Positions 34,527 to 46,929 of a stretch of 64,000 nt of DNA are shown in pieces. The stretch is from Cheilinus undulatus (taxonomy: Eukaryota; Chordata; Actinopteri; Labriformes; Labridae): positions 55,005,776 through 55,069,775 of the forward strand of contig NC_054867.1 of NCBI RefSeq assembly GCF_018320785.1. Direction: 5' to 3'. A program made the position numbers and the translations under genes. Positions within the stretch are counted from its first letter, which is position 1, and every line of letters begins with the position of its first letter. The notes beneath the pieces are model-generated. The model saw only the letters and a program-made list of their open reading frames with translations, did not search any database and was not told the origin of the DNA.

Positions 34527-35170
34527 GTAAGTCCTGCTTTTTTATTGGCTACAGGGAAAGCTTAGGAGGTAAAACAAAGAAGCAAAAACTAAAACAATTC
34601 TAGAACAATAAAACGCTGCTAAAACGGTGCTGGACAAAAAAGAAAACAACAAGAAAACCAAAACTCCCCAGAGTAAACTGTACCCAACTGCCTCAGCCCA
34701 GTAAATAAAACATCATCAGTACAACATCAATTACATATAAAACAACTTTAAAGAAGCGTTCATCGCATCATAAACATTTTTTAACATTTACGGGATCAAA
34801 TACGTTAAATTTCTGCTGGTTTAAAGAAGAAGTGGACAACATTTGCATTTCTAAGGACGCAGTGATGATCCAAGGCCACACCTGGACCTGACCGTGAACC
34901 CTGATATGGCAAAGACCAGGTAATGGTAGGTTGGTGATTTTTACTGTTACCTTTTGAACATCGTTTTTAAGTTTGGACTGCTTTTATCTTTAGTTTTGCT
35001 AATGATAAAAATATTAGCACATCTTCTGGCTATGTGCCTTTTATTTCACTGTGCTAATGGTAAAACAACACTGAATTTTCATGTTTGAAAGAGGGCTTTT
35101 TATTTTCATTTCCTTACTGGTTAATCAAACTAGTATTAGTGCTAAAAATGTGCCTGTATTTCAAACTGCT
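34527..35170. other. Spacer, no gene seen
   Basis: No exon or repeat supported before the 56-bp array begins. Confidence 0.4.
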
Positions 35171-38100
35171 AATGGTAATACAAAATAAATTTTCATGCCG
35201 GCAATGGCCTATTTTTATTTGACATTGCTAATGGTAAAACAAACATTTGTGCTGAAGGCAAGCCTTTTTTCATTTCATGTGCTGGAAATAGGCCTTATTT
35301 TTCAAAATGCTAATGGTAATACAAAACATGCATTCATGCTGGCATTGGGCCTTTTATTTCACACAGCTAATGGTAAATTAAACAAGCATTCATGCTGGAA
35401 ATGGGCCTTATATTTCACACAGCTAATGTTAAATAAAACAAGCATTCATGCTGCCAACAGGCCTTATTTTTCACACAGCTAATAGTAAATAAAACAAGCA
35501 TTCATGCTGGAAATACCCTTTTTTTTTAAATGCTAATGGTAATACAAAGAAAGCATTCATGCTGGAAATAGTCTTTTTTGGTTCTCACAACTAATGGTAA
35601 AATAAAACAAGCATAGTTGCTGAAAGTGTGCATTTTTTTTTTTGTTTTTTTAAACAGCTATTGGCAAATAAAACAAGCATTCATGCAGCCAATTGGCCTT
35701 ATACTTCACACAGTTAATGGTAATACAAAACTAGCATTCACGCTTACAATAGGCCTTTTATTTTGCTTAGTTTAATGTTAAATAAAACAAACATTCATGC
35801 TGGAAATGAGCCTTATATTTCACACAGCTAATGGTAAACAAAACAAGCATTCATGCTGGGAAAGGGCCTCATATTTTTGACAAAGCTAATGGTAAATAAA
35901 ACTAGTATCCATGCTGGGAATTGGCCTTATGGTTGTCAAAGCTAATGGTAAAATCAAACAAGCATTCATGCTGCCAACAGGCCTTATATTTTTCATTGCT
36001 AATGGTAAATTAAACAGGCATTCATGCTGGAAATAGGCCTTATGTTTGACAAAGCTAATGGTAAATAAAACAAGCATTCGTGCCACAAATCAGCCGTATA
36101 TTTGACAAAGCTAATGGTAAAATGAAACAAGCATTCATGCTGGAAATGAGCATTATATTTTTGACACAGCTAATGGTAATACAAAACAAGCACTAATGCT
36201 GGAAATAGGCCTTTTTGTTTCACACAGCTGATGGTAAATAAAACAAGCATTCATGCTGGAAATGGGCCTTATATTTCACACAGCTAATGGTAATACAAAA
36301 CAAGCACTAATGCTGGAAATAGGCCTTTTTGTTTCACACAGCTGATGGTAAATAAAACAAGCATTCATGCTGGAAAAGGGCCTTATATTTCACACAGCTA
36401 ATGGTAAACAAAACAAGCATTTATGCAGGAAATGAGCCTTATATTTCACACAGCTAATGGTAAACAAAACAAGCATTCATGCTGGAAATAGGCCTTATGT
36501 TTGACAAAGCTAATGGTAAAATGAAACAAGAATTCATGCTGGAAATGAGCCTGATAATTCACACAGCTAATGCTAAATAAAACAAGCATTCAAGCTGGAA
36601 ATAGGCCTTATATTTTTGACAAAGCTAATGGTAAAATCAAACAAGCATTCATGCTTGAAATGGGCCTTATATTTTTGACACAGCTAATGGTAAATAAAAC
36701 AAGCATTCATGCTGGAAATTGGACTTAGATTTGACAAAGCTAATGGTAAATAAACCAAGCCTTCATGCGACAAATGAGCCGTATATTTGACAAAGCTAAT
36801 GGTAAAATCAAACAAGCATTCATGCTGGAAATGAGCCTTATATTTTTGACACAGCTAATGGTAAAATAAAACAAGCATTCACACTGGAAATGGGCCTTAT
36901 ATTTCACGCAGCTAATGGTAATACAAAACAAGCATTCATGCTTGAAATAGGCCTTATGTTTGACAAAGCTGATGGTAAACAAAACAAGCATTCATGCTTG
37001 AAATGGGCCTTATATTTCACACAGCTAATGGTAAATAAAACAAGCTTTCATGCTGGGAATGAGCCTTATTTTTTCACAGCTAATGGTAAATAAAACAAGC
37101 ATTCATGCTGGAAATAGGCCTTATGTTTGACAAAGCTAATGGTAAAATGAAACAAGAATTCATGCTGGAAATGAGCCTTATATTTCACACAGCTAAAGCT
37201 AAATAAAACAAGCATTTATGCTGGAAATGGCCTTATATTTCACACAGCTAATGATAAATTAAACAAGCATTCATGCTTGAAATTGGCCTTATATTTTTGA
37301 CAAAGCTAATGGTAAATAAAACACGAATTCATGCTGGAAATGAGCCTTACATTTTTGACAAAGCTAATGGTAAAATAAAACAAGCATTCATGCTGGAAAC
37401 GGGCCTTATATTTCACACAGCTAATGGTAAATACAAAACAAGCACTAATGCTGGAAATAGGCCTTTTTGTTTCACACAGCTGATGGTAAATAAAGCAAGC
37501 ATTCATGCTGGAAATGGGCCTTATATTTCTCACAGCTAATGGTTAATAAAACAAGCATACGTGCGGCAAATGAGCCTTATATTTCACACAGCTAATGGTA
37601 AATAAAGCAAGCATTCATACTGGAAATGGGCCTTATATTTCACACAGCTAATGGTAAACAAAACAAGCATTCATGCTTGAAATGGGCCTTATATTTCTCA
37701 CAGCTAATGGTAAATAAAACAAGCTTTCATGCTGGGAATAGGCCTTATGTTTGACAAAGCTAATGGTAAAATGAAACAAGAATTCATGCTGGAAATGAGC
37801 CTGATATTTGACAAAGCTAATGCTAAATAAAACAAGCTATCCATGCTGGAAATGGCCTTATATTTCACACAGCTAATGATAAATCAACAAGCATTCATGC
37901 TTGAAATTGGCCTTATATTTTTGACAAAGCTTATGGTAAAATCAAACAAGCATTCATGCTGGAAATGAGCATTATATTTTTGACAAAGCTAATGGTAAAT
38001 AAAACAAGCATTCATGCTGGAAATGAGCCTTATTTTTTGACAGAGCTAATGGTAAATAAAACAAGCATTCATGCTGGAAATGAGCCTTATTTTTTGACAG

Positions 38101-40255
38101 AGCTAATGGTAAACAAAACAAGCATTCATGCTGGAAATTGGCCTTATGTTTGACAAAGCTAATGATAAATAAAACAAGCATTCATGGTTGAAATGGGCCT
38201 TATATTTCTCACAGCTAATGGTAAATCAAACAAGCATTCATGCTGGAAATGAGCCTTGCGTTTCACACAGCTAATGGTAAACAAAACAAGCATTCATGCT
38301 GGAAATGGACCTGATATTTTTGACAAAGCTAATGGTAAAATCAAACAAGCATTCATGCTTGAAATTGGCCTTATATTTTTGACACAGCTAATGGTAAATA
38401 AAACAAGCATTCATGCTGGAAATGAGCCTTATATTTGACAAAGCTAATGATAAATAAAACAAGCATTCATGCTGGAAATGGGCCCTATATTTCTCACAGC
38501 TAATGGTAAATAAAACAAGCATTCATGGTTGAAATGGGCCTTATATTTCTCACAGCTAATGATAAATAAATCAAGCATTCATGCGACAAATGAGCCGTAT
38601 ATTTGACAAAGCTAATGGTAAAATCAAACAAGCATTCATGCTGGAAATGAGCCTTATATTTTTGACACAGCTAATGGTAATACAAAACATGCATTCATGC
38701 TTGAAATGGGCCTTATGTTTGACAAAGCTGATGGTAAACAAAACAAGCATTCATGCTTGAAATGGGCCTTATATTTCACACAGCTAATGGTAAATAAAAC
38801 AAGCTTTCATGCTGGGAATGAGCCTTATTTTTTCACAGCTAATGGTAAATAAAACAAGCATTCATGCTGGAAATAGGCCTTATGTTTGACAAAGCTAATG
38901 GTAAAATGAAACAAGAATTCATGCTGGAAATGAGCCTTATATTTCACACAGCTAAAGCTAAATAAAACAAGCATTCATGCTGGAAATGGCCTTATATTTC
39001 ACACAGCTAATGATAAATTAAACAAGCATTCATGCTTGAAATTGGCCTTATATTTTTGACAAAGCTAATGGTAAATAAAACAAGAATTCATGCTGGAAAT
39101 GAGCCTTACATTTTTGACAAAGCTAATGGTAAAATAAAACAAGCATTCATGCTGGAAACGGGCCTTATATTTCACACAGCTAATGGTAAATACAAAACAA
39201 GCACTAATGCTGGAAATAGGCCTTTTTGTTTCACACAGCTGATGGTAAATAAAGCAAGCATTCATGCTGGAAATGGGCCTTATATTTCTCACAGCTAATG
39301 GTTATTAAACAAGCATACGTGCGGCAAATGAGCCTTATATTTCACACAGCTAATGGTAAATAAAGCAAGCATTCATACTGGAAATGGGCCTTATATTTCA
39401 CACAGCTAATGGTAAACAAAACAAGCATTCATGCTTGAAATGGGCCTTATATTTCTCACAGCTAATGGTAAATAAAACAAGCTTTCATGCTGGAAATAGG
39501 CCTTATGTTTGACAAAGCTAATGGTAAAATGAAACAAGAATTCATGCTGGAAATGAGCCTGATATTTCACACAGCTAATGCTAAATAAAACAAGCTATCC
39601 ATGCTGGAAATGGCCTTATATTTCACACAGCTAATGATAAATCAACAAGCATTCATGCTTGAAATTGGCCTTATATTTTTGACAAAGCTTATGGTAAAAT
39701 CAAACAAGCATTCATGCTGGAAATGAGCCTTATTTTTTTGACAGAGCTAATGGTAAATAAAACAAGCATTCATGCTGGAAATTGGCCTTATGTTTGACAA
39801 AGCTAATGATAAATAAAACAAGCATTCATGCTGGAAATGGGCCTTATATTTCTCACAGCTAATGGTAAATCAAACAAGCATTCATGCTGGAAATGAGCCT
39901 TGCGTTTCACACAGCTAATGGTAAACAAAACAAGCATTCATGCTGGAAATGGACCTTATATTTCACACAGCTAATGGTAAATTAAACAAGCATTCATGCT
40001 GGAAATGGGCCTTATATTTCTCACAGCTAATGGTAAATTAAACAAGCATTCATGCTTGAAATGGGCCTTATATTTCACACAGCTAATGTTAAAATAAAAC
40101 AAGCATTCATGCTGGAAATGAGCCTTATATTTCACACAGCTATTGATAAACAAAACAACAAGATTCATGCTGGAAATGAGCCTTATATTTCACACAGCTA
40201 ATGGTAAATAAAGCAAGCAATCATTTTTGAAATGGCCTTAAATTTAACTCACTAA
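35170..40255 (+). repeat. 56-bp minisatellite with higher-order structure
   Basis: About 90 copies of a unit including GCTAATGGTAAATAAAACAA, GCATTCATGCTGGAAATGGG and CCTTATATTTCACACA. Two subtypes alternate: TTTCACACAGC and TTTTTGACAAAGC. A segment of over 1 kb is duplicated at about 1.76-kb spacing (around 36940-37990 and 38690-39730). Open frames here are by-products. Confidence 0.97.
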
Positions 40256-40275
40256 CAGTAAATCCTAACATGAGT

Positions 40276-41465
40276 TCCTTCGGCCTCCGGGTCCGCCTCC
40301 ACCTTACAAAAGGTTCCTCCGGGCTCTCCTCCGCCCTAGAAAGGGTTGCCTCCGGCCTCCGGGTCCTCCTCCACCCTAGAAAGGGTTCTTCCGGCCTCTA
40401 GGTCCTCCTTCTACCTTACAGAAGCTTCCTCTGGCCTCCGGGCTCTCCTCCACCCTAGAAAGGGTTGTTCTGGCCTCCGGGTCCTCCTCTGCCCAAAAGG
40501 GTTCCTCCAGCCTCCGGGCTCTCCTCCACCCTAGAAAGAGTTGCCTCCGGCCTCAGGGCCCCCTCCCCCCACCCACCGAAGAAGGGTTGCTCCGGCCTCT
40601 GGGTCCTACTCCACCCTAGAAAGGGTTCTTCCGGCCTCTGGGTCCTCCTTCTACCTTACAGAAGCTTCCTCCGGGCTCTCCTCCACCCTAGACAAGGTTG
40701 CTTCTGGCCTCCGGGCTCACCTCCACCCTAGAAAGGGTTGCTTCTGGCCTCCGGGCTCACCTCCACCCAAGAAGGGTAGCTTCCGGCCTCCGGGCTCTCC
40801 TCAACCCTAGAAAGGGTTCTTCCGGCCTCTGGGTCCTCCTTCTACCTTACAGAAGCTTCCTCCAGCCTCAGGGCTCTCCTCCACCCAATAAGGGTAGCTT
40901 CCGGCCTCCGGGCTCTCCTCAACCCTAGAAAGGGTTCTTCCGGCCTCTGGGTCCTCCTTCTACCTTACAGAAGCTTTCTCCAGCCTCCGGGCTCTCCTCC
41001 ACCCAAGAAAGGGTTGCTTCAGGCCTCCGGGCTCTCCTCCGCCCCAGCAAGGGTCGCTTCAGGCCTCCGGGCTCTCCTCCGCCCCAGCAAGGGTCGCTTC
41101 AGGCCTCCGGGCTCTCCTCCGCCCCAGAAAGGGTCGCTTCCGGCCTCCGGGCTCTCCTCCGCCCCAGAAAGGGTCGCTTCCGGCCTCCGGGCTCTCCTCC
41201 GCCCCAGAAAGGGTCGCTTCCGGCCTCCGGGCTCTCCTCCGCCCCAGAAAGGGTCGCTTCCGGCCTCCGGGCTCTCCTCCGCCCCAGAAAGGGTCGCTTC
41301 CGGCCTCCGGGCTCTCCTCCGCCCCAGAAAGGGTTGCTTCCGGCCTCTGGGCTCTCCTCCACCCTAGAAAAGGTTGACTCTGGCCTCCGGGTCCTCCTCC
41401 ACCCAAAAAGTGTTCCTTCGGCCTCCGGGTCCTCCTCCACTTTACAAAAGCTTCCTCTGGCCTGT
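40276..41465 (+). repeat. 40-bp GC-rich minisatellite
   Basis: Roughly 29 copies of a unit including GGCCTCCGGGCTCTCCTCC and AGAAAGGGT. The central 41040-41340 copies are almost identical, the edges more diverged. It is the most GC-rich stretch of the window. Both strands stay open because three units (120 bases) make a whole number of codons without stops. Confidence 0.95.
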
Positions 41466-41674
41466 GGTGTGTTCAATATCAATGAAAAACACTGTCTTTC
41501 ATATTACCAAAAAATCAATACAAAACAACAAAATACAGAATATAAAATGTGTTCAACACAATTATAGAAAGAATCAAAGCGATAACAATGTTCTTCCAAG
41601 GGAAACGAACAACTGAACAACAAATTTCAAAGTGCTCTGACATCAATTATGTGGGTAAAATACTTTTAAGGAAA

Positions 41675-41960
41675 CAATGAAACAGCAAAAAGATATTCTC
41701 AAAGAGCTTTCAAGGAAATATGGACCAACTGTGGAACAACAACAACAAAAACAATATTGTAAAAGAGCTTTCAAGGAAATATGGCCCAACTATGGAACAA
41801 CAACAACAAAATTTTCTCAAGGAGCTTTCAAGGAAATATGGATCAACAATGGAAGAACAAAATTCAAATTGCTCTTAGGAAAAAATCACATCATTAGCAG
41901 GTTTTTCAAGGAAACTATAGAACAGCAACGACAACATTCACAAGGTGCTCTGTAAGAACT
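41675..41960 (+). repeat. Short tandem repeat of about 65 bp
   Basis: Four degenerate copies of a unit including AGAGCTTTCAAGGAAATATGG and GGAACAACAACAAC. Confidence 0.8.
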
Positions 41961-42149
41961 ACAGCCCAACACTGAGGAAGAAATGTGACAACCAGCGAGG
42001 CGTCAGACCTCGTTTTTATCACTCCTGCAGTCACCCAACAATATGAAGATAACAAAATGATGATGAAGACGACAGTAAGACCCAGAAGTCATGGCCTATA
42101 CTGATAATTTGTCTTGTTTATGTGTGTACTGTAGTGGTCGTGTTTGCAG

Positions 42150-42766
42150 TCTTCTGTGTATTTGTATATCTCCCTGCTGGTCTTAAGAAGTTGCCAAAAT
42201 ACCCAATGCTGCAGAATTGGGCATTTTGGCAAAAATTTCAGGGACGAGCTGCTGCTGCTGTTTTACATCATGGCGTCGACAAGGAGATGGTCTTTGGTTC
42301 CTCCGGCCATGTGAGAAGTTCAGCCAGGCATCCTTGTGCTGGGGACCATAGCCGAAGGTAAGAGAAAATTGGGACTCGACACACTCATGTCATGTTTCAC
42401 TCAAATGATTTCTAACTTAAGCCCAACTTTGGATGGGTTGGGACCATGGTGTACAGATGCTGTTATGATGCACTTTTGAAAAATTTTTGGTCCAATCTAA
42501 GGTCAAGATTACATCTGCAAGTCAGTCTTGGTGACTCTGGACTTGTTTCTGGCCTTTGGCTGCAGGAAGGTATGATCCCTTGCCTAAAACTGAACCTATT
42601 TCTTCTCCTCTAGTGTTCATCCTATAAGAAGACCCCGATGCCCTCCATCTCTGATGGGATGCTGAACCAGGATTCAGACTGGGTCGTCAACTAACCACCG
42701 GATACCTGAAGCCATCGGAGGCCAGAGCTGCTCTAACGTAGATCCGACAGCAACAAGTGCGTGCAG
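42150..42766 (+). ncRNA. Possible exons of a spliced non-coding transcript
   Basis: Two blocks have canonical edges: 42150-42357 (TTTGCAG before, CCGAAG|GTAAGA after) and 42614-42766 (CCTCTAG before, GTGCAG|GTGAGC after). A third acceptor, TTTTACAG, precedes 43093. No shared open frame was found. A hairpin lies inside the first block. Splice motifs alone are weak evidence. Confidence 0.2.
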
Positions 42767-43092
42767 GTGAGCATCGCATTCTGCTTTTTAAGTTTTATTT
42801 TTAGGTCTCGACTTTAACACCATATTCTTAATGTGATGTTGCACTCTTGGTGGGAAACTTAGTCATACTGCTTTTTTTTTTTTGCTGCTATTTTTGAGAT
42901 TTTAGCTAAATCTTTAGAAATATGAGTGTTATTTTTCATTAGTTTACCCCCAAAAACTACTTAAAATGTTTTAACCTTCCCTATTAATCATTTTAATCTT
43001 TTTTGGAATTATTAATTTCAATCATTGCTTGGGAAACTGTAAATATTAAATGGAAAGGGATCCATAAATCTACAATCTACATTCTTTTACAG

Positions 43093-43700
43093 GTCCTGCC
43101 AGTATCAGCCTTGACTCCTGAAGGACTATGCAAACTGCAAGAGGCTTCTAGTCATCTTCAACCTGAGCCAGAGTCTGGAGGGGATCCCAACTTTGTGGAA
43201 GACTTCCTGCATGGTTCCAGTCCTGAAGGCGTGTCACCTCAGGGAGCTGAACCACTTCAGACCCTCGCCTTTCATCTGATGAAGTCCATGGAGGAGATCA
43301 ACCTTGGCACACCTGTCCCCCAGTGAGCTCGAGCCTGGACCCCCTGCAGCTCACCTACCTGCCAGACATCAGGGTGGACAATGCCGCCATGTACCTGCTG
43401 CACAGGTCCCTGGTTCATCTAGAGAACCCCAGCAGTGCTCTGAGGGTCATGTTCTTTGACTTCACCAGTGGAGTACAGGCAGATCATTGTTGGCAGAGAC
43501 TGGTCAGGAGGGGCAGGTCTGTCCTGGACTGTTCCCTGGACTCTGAGGAGGATGCTGGCTAAGCTGGCATCCATCATGGACAACCCCTCTCACCCTCTGC
43601 ATAAACACTGTCAGGGTCTGAGCAGCCCCTTCAGCCAAAGACTGTTACACCGTCCCTTTAAGGAGTGCCAGATCATTCAAGCCAGGGCCAGGCAACTTTG
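43093..43700 (+). mobile_element. LINE reverse transcriptase fragment (CR1/L2/Rex1-like)
   Basis: Translated pieces match the fish LINE RT pattern: LDPLQLTYLPDIRVDNAAMY, LVHLENPSSALRVMFFDFTS, then LASIMDNPSHPLHKHC and FSQRLLHRPFKE. The first part ends in a different frame (HLMKSMEEINLG). Everything between FDFTSG and the C-terminal GRSVLDCSLD piece is deleted, including the catalytic YADD-type motif, and there are frameshifts near 43320 and 43560. It is a dead copy. Confidence 0.75.
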
Positions 43701-43792
43701 GTTACCAAGGGGGCCACATAAATTCTGGTTTTTCCTTCCTGAGGGCAACGTTGTTTTAAACTGTCAGATAGGACTGTTGTAATAACTTATAA

Positions 43793-44163
43793 CTGGGGCT
43801 TTCTAGGTTAATTGCGATTATGGTGCATAATTAGTGCATTATTATTTTAAATCTGAGTAATCTCACACTTAATTGTCTCTTTCAACACACTTTGGTTCAG
43901 CTGCTTCAACATCTCCCTACAGCCACAGTCATGAAAAAGAAGTCTATCACTGAACCTCATTTTTTTACTTCCCTTTTAAAAACTCAGACAGCTCAGTGCA
44001 CAAGTCAAAAGTCATCTGCACCTTAGGTTATCAATGATAACTTTACCTTCACCTGGAATTTAAATTAAGATTAATGTGATTAAACTTGATGTCATTAATT
44101 GCAATTAACTGCAGGGATTCTGAGATTAATCCCGAATAAAAATGTTGATCATTTGACAGCCCT
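43793..44163 (-). mobile_element. hAT-type MITE (GGGCTGTCAAATGATC end)
   Basis: The right end reads on the minus strand GGGCTGTCAAATGATCAACA with TTTTTATTCGGGATTAAT, the widespread hAT type with ATTAATTGC-rich interior. The left end (GGGGCTTTCTAGGTTAATTG) is a diverged inverted repeat. Confidence 0.55.
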
Positions 44164-44319
44164 CCTTACAAATATTTCATCAAATTTAATGAACCAGCAT
44201 TTATGTTTTGAATGCAAATAGAAAATCTTAATGAGTTAACATGAAATAAAATAAGATTTCAGCTTCTTCTTAAATGGCATGACCAGTTTTTGTGGCCAAA
44301 GTGTCTTTTACTTGCATCT

Positions 44320-44400
44320 CCTTTTGAATGAATGAATGAGCTTTTCTTGTCATTATACACAAGTACAATGAAACTCTGTGTGGCTTTCTCTTTGATTAAA
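44320..44400 (-). repeat. LINE/SINE tail-like fragment
   Basis: GAATGAATGAATGAGC followed by TTGTCATTATACACAAGTAC and AATGAAACTCTG resembles a common fish retroposon tail. Confidence 0.4.
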
Positions 44401-44639
44401 AACAAAAAAGTAGACAAGAATAAATATAATAACATAAAAACAAAAACAGTGCAGAATATTTACATTAAAGCTTGGTAAGTTAAGAAAAAAACGGCTAAAA
44501 CCAAAAATAGCTAAAAAGCAGCACCTTGCATGCATGTTTTTAGAGCAGTATTTTGAAACGGATAAAGTGACTGAAGTGGACATAAATTGACTGAGGCATA
44601 TGAGCAGATTTTTCCAATTCCAATTGTTCCCCCAAATGC

Positions 44640-45470
44640 ATCTATGAATGCTTCTTAAAAGGGTTCTACTTCAGAAAAACACAGCAGGTGGATTAATTAT
44701 CGCTATTATTCACACCAACGTCTAATAAATTCTTCCACTGAATCCTTTGAAGCTGTTGAACATAATGAAGACATTATGTTGGCTGATAGAGGGGGATTAT
44801 GTGCTTTTATAAATGCAGATGAAGGATGGACTAATGTGAAAAAATTCTGATATGCCTAATATCACTAGGGCTATCCAAGAAATCAAAGACCTCAGGCAGG
44901 AGTTTATCGACATTAATGCTCAGCTGAATCAGGACTGGTTTAATAGATAGATGCGCAGTACTTTTGGTCCTTTTTCTAGTATAATTACATCTATTTTCCT
45001 CCCTGCTGCATGTTATTATTTTGATATTGCTCACTTGTATGTGTATACCATGCATTATGGGTTGTGTACAGCAGCGACTTACAAAGTTAATGCTTGTGCG
45101 TACCCCGGACCTTTATCCTGTACCAGATTTGGAGAAGCCAGACTGGAGGACATCATCTGAGTCCTCAGATGACGAGGAGGAAGAGAGTAGGATTGTTTGC
45201 TCTTAATCTGTAGCAGCTTTCAAGAAAATTGCATGTACATATTTTGATTTATCCATCCTTTCCATCCTGATTTCTCCACTATAGATTATAAGTTGATTAG
45301 GGACCTGGGTTCTGAGCAGGTTCGGGTGACGGCCGTCAGGTCCATCAACGACTGTGAGGTTCCCTGGGTTTGTAAAGTTAAAATGTCATTTCTTTTATGA
45401 TTCTAGAAGAATCAAAAGGGTGGAATGGTATAAGGTAGACATTGTTTCCGACATTATTTCTGATTAGTCT
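44640..45470 (+). mobile_element. Broken endogenous retrovirus env fragment (fossil)
   Basis: Scattered plus-strand pieces resemble a retroviral transmembrane envelope region: a LADRGGLCAFINAD-like stretch, an IQEIKDLRQEFIDINAQ-like helix, a hydrophobic segment, and an acidic tail. A purine-rich stretch near 45408-45420 might mark the end of an internal region. No gag, pol or clear LTR is seen in the window. It is badly broken and probably old. Family is uncertain (gamma/epsilon-like by general appearance). Confidence 0.4.
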
Positions 45471-45548
45471 GCATGACTTTACAATTTGTAATTAGTTGTA
45501 TAATTCAGGGAGTTTTTGTGTAATGAGCAACGGGTAACTCAAACCTAG

Positions 45549-46276
45549 GCTGTGTCCAAAATCACTCCCTATTCACTATATAGTGCACTATGTAGTGAAT
45601 ACGCCATTTTGTAGTGGTGTCCGAATTCTGAGTGAGCATTGTTATTCACTATATAGTGCACTCATTCTATCCCACAATGCATTGTGAAAAGTAGTGAACA
45701 ACCGATGGTCACTAGCCCAGCAATATTTACCATAATGCATCGTAGTTGCTGCTCTCAAACATGACGGAAGAACAAGAGGAGCACAGGAACATACATAAAA
45801 ACTTTTTAAAATGCCTTTTTGTTTATTGGTTTTACCAAATCTGTAAGAAAATATTAAGGATTCAAAATGGAGTAACTTTTTCCCCCTATGATGATTACAA
45901 GACAAGAAACCATCATCTTTATGCAAAAATAAGTGATAATACACACAAAAAATGTATATTATTTTGTCACTATAGAGACAACTTTTATCTATTAGTATAT
46001 TTATTTTTGTGTGAAAATACGTTACATTTTGTATCAGTTTTCATTGAAATTCTACCATTAATTTCGATCCTCAGCTGTTGTCAAGGAAATTTACGAGCCG
46101 TTGCTGCTCAACGTTTTAATTGTGAGATGGCGATGACGTCATCACCCATGGCCAGAATAGTGTCCGAAATCATTTTAGTGTTTTGCTGTTGAGTTAACTA
46201 TATAGTCCACTATGTGCTGCTCACTATATAGTGGATAAGAAGTAGGGAATGAGTGTGTGGTTTCAGACACAGCACT
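45549..46276. mobile_element. DNA transposon with CACTATATAGTG-rich inverted ends
   Basis: The left end GGCTGTGTCCAAAATCACTC with CCTATTCACTATATAGTGCA mirrors the right end GTGGTTTCAGACACAGCAC, preceded by CACTATATAGTGGATAAGAA and GTAGGGAATGAG. The interior carries a short open frame from about 45746 with no recognised domain. Superfamily not assigned. Confidence 0.6.
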
Positions 46277-46379
46277 AATGAGATCATGTGTCCGGTAACA
46301 TCTTTTTTTGCCTGGTCTGGACAGCGTACCCTGCTACGTGTAAAACTTGCCTTTATTTGTCACACTGTATATTTCTCTG

Positions 46380-46925
46380 GGATATGTCTGTCTATGGTGA
46401 GTGGGCATCTGAATTGCTGGATTTACTTAAAGAATGTGGATACAAGGAAAACTATTTAAGTATAACCAATGTGAATTTAGACGAATTTAGGTCAGAAATA
46501 AGGGATAGGTGGACCAAATCATGGGCAAATCAAATTCTGCTGAAGCCAAAATTTCAAACTTACTGCTTGTCTAAGAGAAATTATGAATGTAAAAAATATG
46601 TTGAATATAACTGGCCAAAAAGCCGCAGATCCCTGGTGTGGTATATTGCCACTAAACATCGAAACTGGTAGATATAGAGGGGTGGGCGAGGATGAAAGAA
46701 TCTGTGAATGCTGCGAACTACATGAGGTGGAAAATGAAATTCATTTTATTCTGTACTGTCCATTGTATCATGATCTACGGGAAACTTTGTTTAGTAAAGT
46801 CCAGGATCCTGGTCTTGATGACAGTACTTTAATGAAATATCTTTTTGATAATGTCTTTGCTTTGTCAGACTGTCTCTTTAAAGCATGGGGAAGGAGAAGA
46901 AGAATTACTTACAACAGATAAATGT
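46380..46925 (+). mobile_element. LINE ORF2 C-terminal fragment with zinc knuckle
   Basis: Frames read SEIRDRWTKSWANQILLKPK, then GILPLNIETGRYRGVGEDE, RICECCELHEVENEIHFILY and CPLYHDL: the CxxC...H...C knuckle near the end of several fish LINE polymerases. One frame change separates the two pieces around 46600-46650. The upstream RT domain is absent. Confidence 0.65.
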
Positions 46926-46929
46926 ATCA

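Noticed and set aside
35170-41465. Repeated open frames in the 56-bp and 40-bp arrays
   Set aside because: They start and stop with array variants, on both strands, with no splice context or domain.
46253-46671. Host gene on the plus strand
   Set aside because: The readable parts match a LINE C-terminus with a CxxC...H...C knuckle and are broken by a frame change.
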